Shown: positions 63,893 through 64,000 of the stretch, in pieces | Numbering within the stretch: position 1 is the stretch's first letter | Layout of the letters: every line of letters starts with the position of its first letter | DNA from: Actinobacteria bacterium OK074 | Lineage (GTDB): Bacteria; Actinomycetota; Actinomycetes; Streptomycetales; Streptomycetaceae | Direction: 5' to 3' | Assembly: GCA_001298575.1 (NCBI GenBank) | Contig: LJCV01000099.1 | Location: forward strand, 153,839 to 217,838 | DNA: 64,000 bases | Program-made: the position numbers and the translations under genes | Notes under the pieces: generated by a model | The model's input: only the letters and a program-made list of their open reading frames with translations | Databases searched by the model: none | What the model was told of the DNA's origin: nothing

Positions 63893-64000
63893 TGTGGGGG
63901 TGACGGTCTGTCTTCGGCTGTCTGCCGTCGGTGGATCGCCTGGGGGCGGGTGGGGTGTCGGTGCCGGTACGGGGGTATCCGTCCTCGGTCTGGCGCGGAG

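Noticed and set aside
63893..64000. Start of another gene at the window end
   Set aside because: No start codon with ribosome site and no codon bias could be seen in the last ~110 bases.

Overview
The window is about 72% GC by eye, with strong GC3 bias, frequent GTG and TTG starts, ATGA/GTGA gene overlaps and rare TTA codons. It carries an arginine cluster argC-J-B-D-R plus argG-H, the infC-rpmI-rplT and pheST blocks, and metNIQ and cobalamin genes. All of this fits a Streptomyces chromosome, in a core-type region. I see no tRNA, rRNA, prophage, insertion sequence or CRISPR array.

Layout. 1-4.9 kb: a 5'-truncated membrane protein, a mycosin-type subtilase, a class A beta-lactamase-like hydrolase, an SseB-family protein and a DUF1844 protein. 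5-12.8 kb: translation genes (infC, rpmI, rplT, an rRNA 2'-O-methyltransferase, pheS, pheT) with a soluble PAS histidine kinase among them. 13-17 kb: a membrane PP2C phosphatase, a TPR regulator and a Nudix hydrolase. The PAS kinase, phosphatase and TPR regulator each contain one TTA codon, so they may depend on bldA. 17-27.4 kb: metabolic and secreted enzymes (3-hydroxybutyryl-CoA dehydrogenase, GHL10 and GH51 glycosidases, M14 peptidase, amidohydrolase) mixed with small conserved proteins.

27.5-44.2 kb: arginine biosynthesis with ArgR-type promoter/operators before argC and argG. The two halves are separated by about 9 kb of redox genes. That block holds ApbE (FMN transferase), two FMN-binding secreted proteins and two transmembrane ferric-reductase-like flavocytochromes on the minus strand. 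A two-component system lies on the plus strand, followed by a secreted protein built from two nearly identical 88-residue Cys-bounded domains. One flavocytochrome gene and the tandem-domain gene have the same ECF-type promoter (TTTGAACAACGG-N12-CGTACCTCT on the minus strand). The two-component genes and the first flavocytochrome gene flank 11-bp-spaced direct repeats. I read the locus as a co-regulated, partly duplicated extracytoplasmic flavin electron-transfer system, and it is the best candidate for something undescribed.

44.4-53.7 kb: an aldo/keto reductase, an acyltransferase, a Tat-exported glycerophosphodiesterase behind a PHO-box-like array, an ECF-like sigma factor, acetyltransferases, two small membrane proteins, and the metNIQ importer behind a Met/Cys-rich leader peptide. 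53.8-60.5 kb: corrin genes, namely CbiE-CbiT, a 1,203-residue BluB-CobT fusion with a ~630-residue disordered acidic N-terminus, and a Met8-SUMT fusion. 60.6-64 kb: an rRNA methyltransferase, a Ser/Thr kinase and two small proteins.

A dispersed intergenic repeat (core GCGCGGGGAACTGCGCGA or a longer variant) occurs eight times, mostly next to gene 3' ends and stem-loops.
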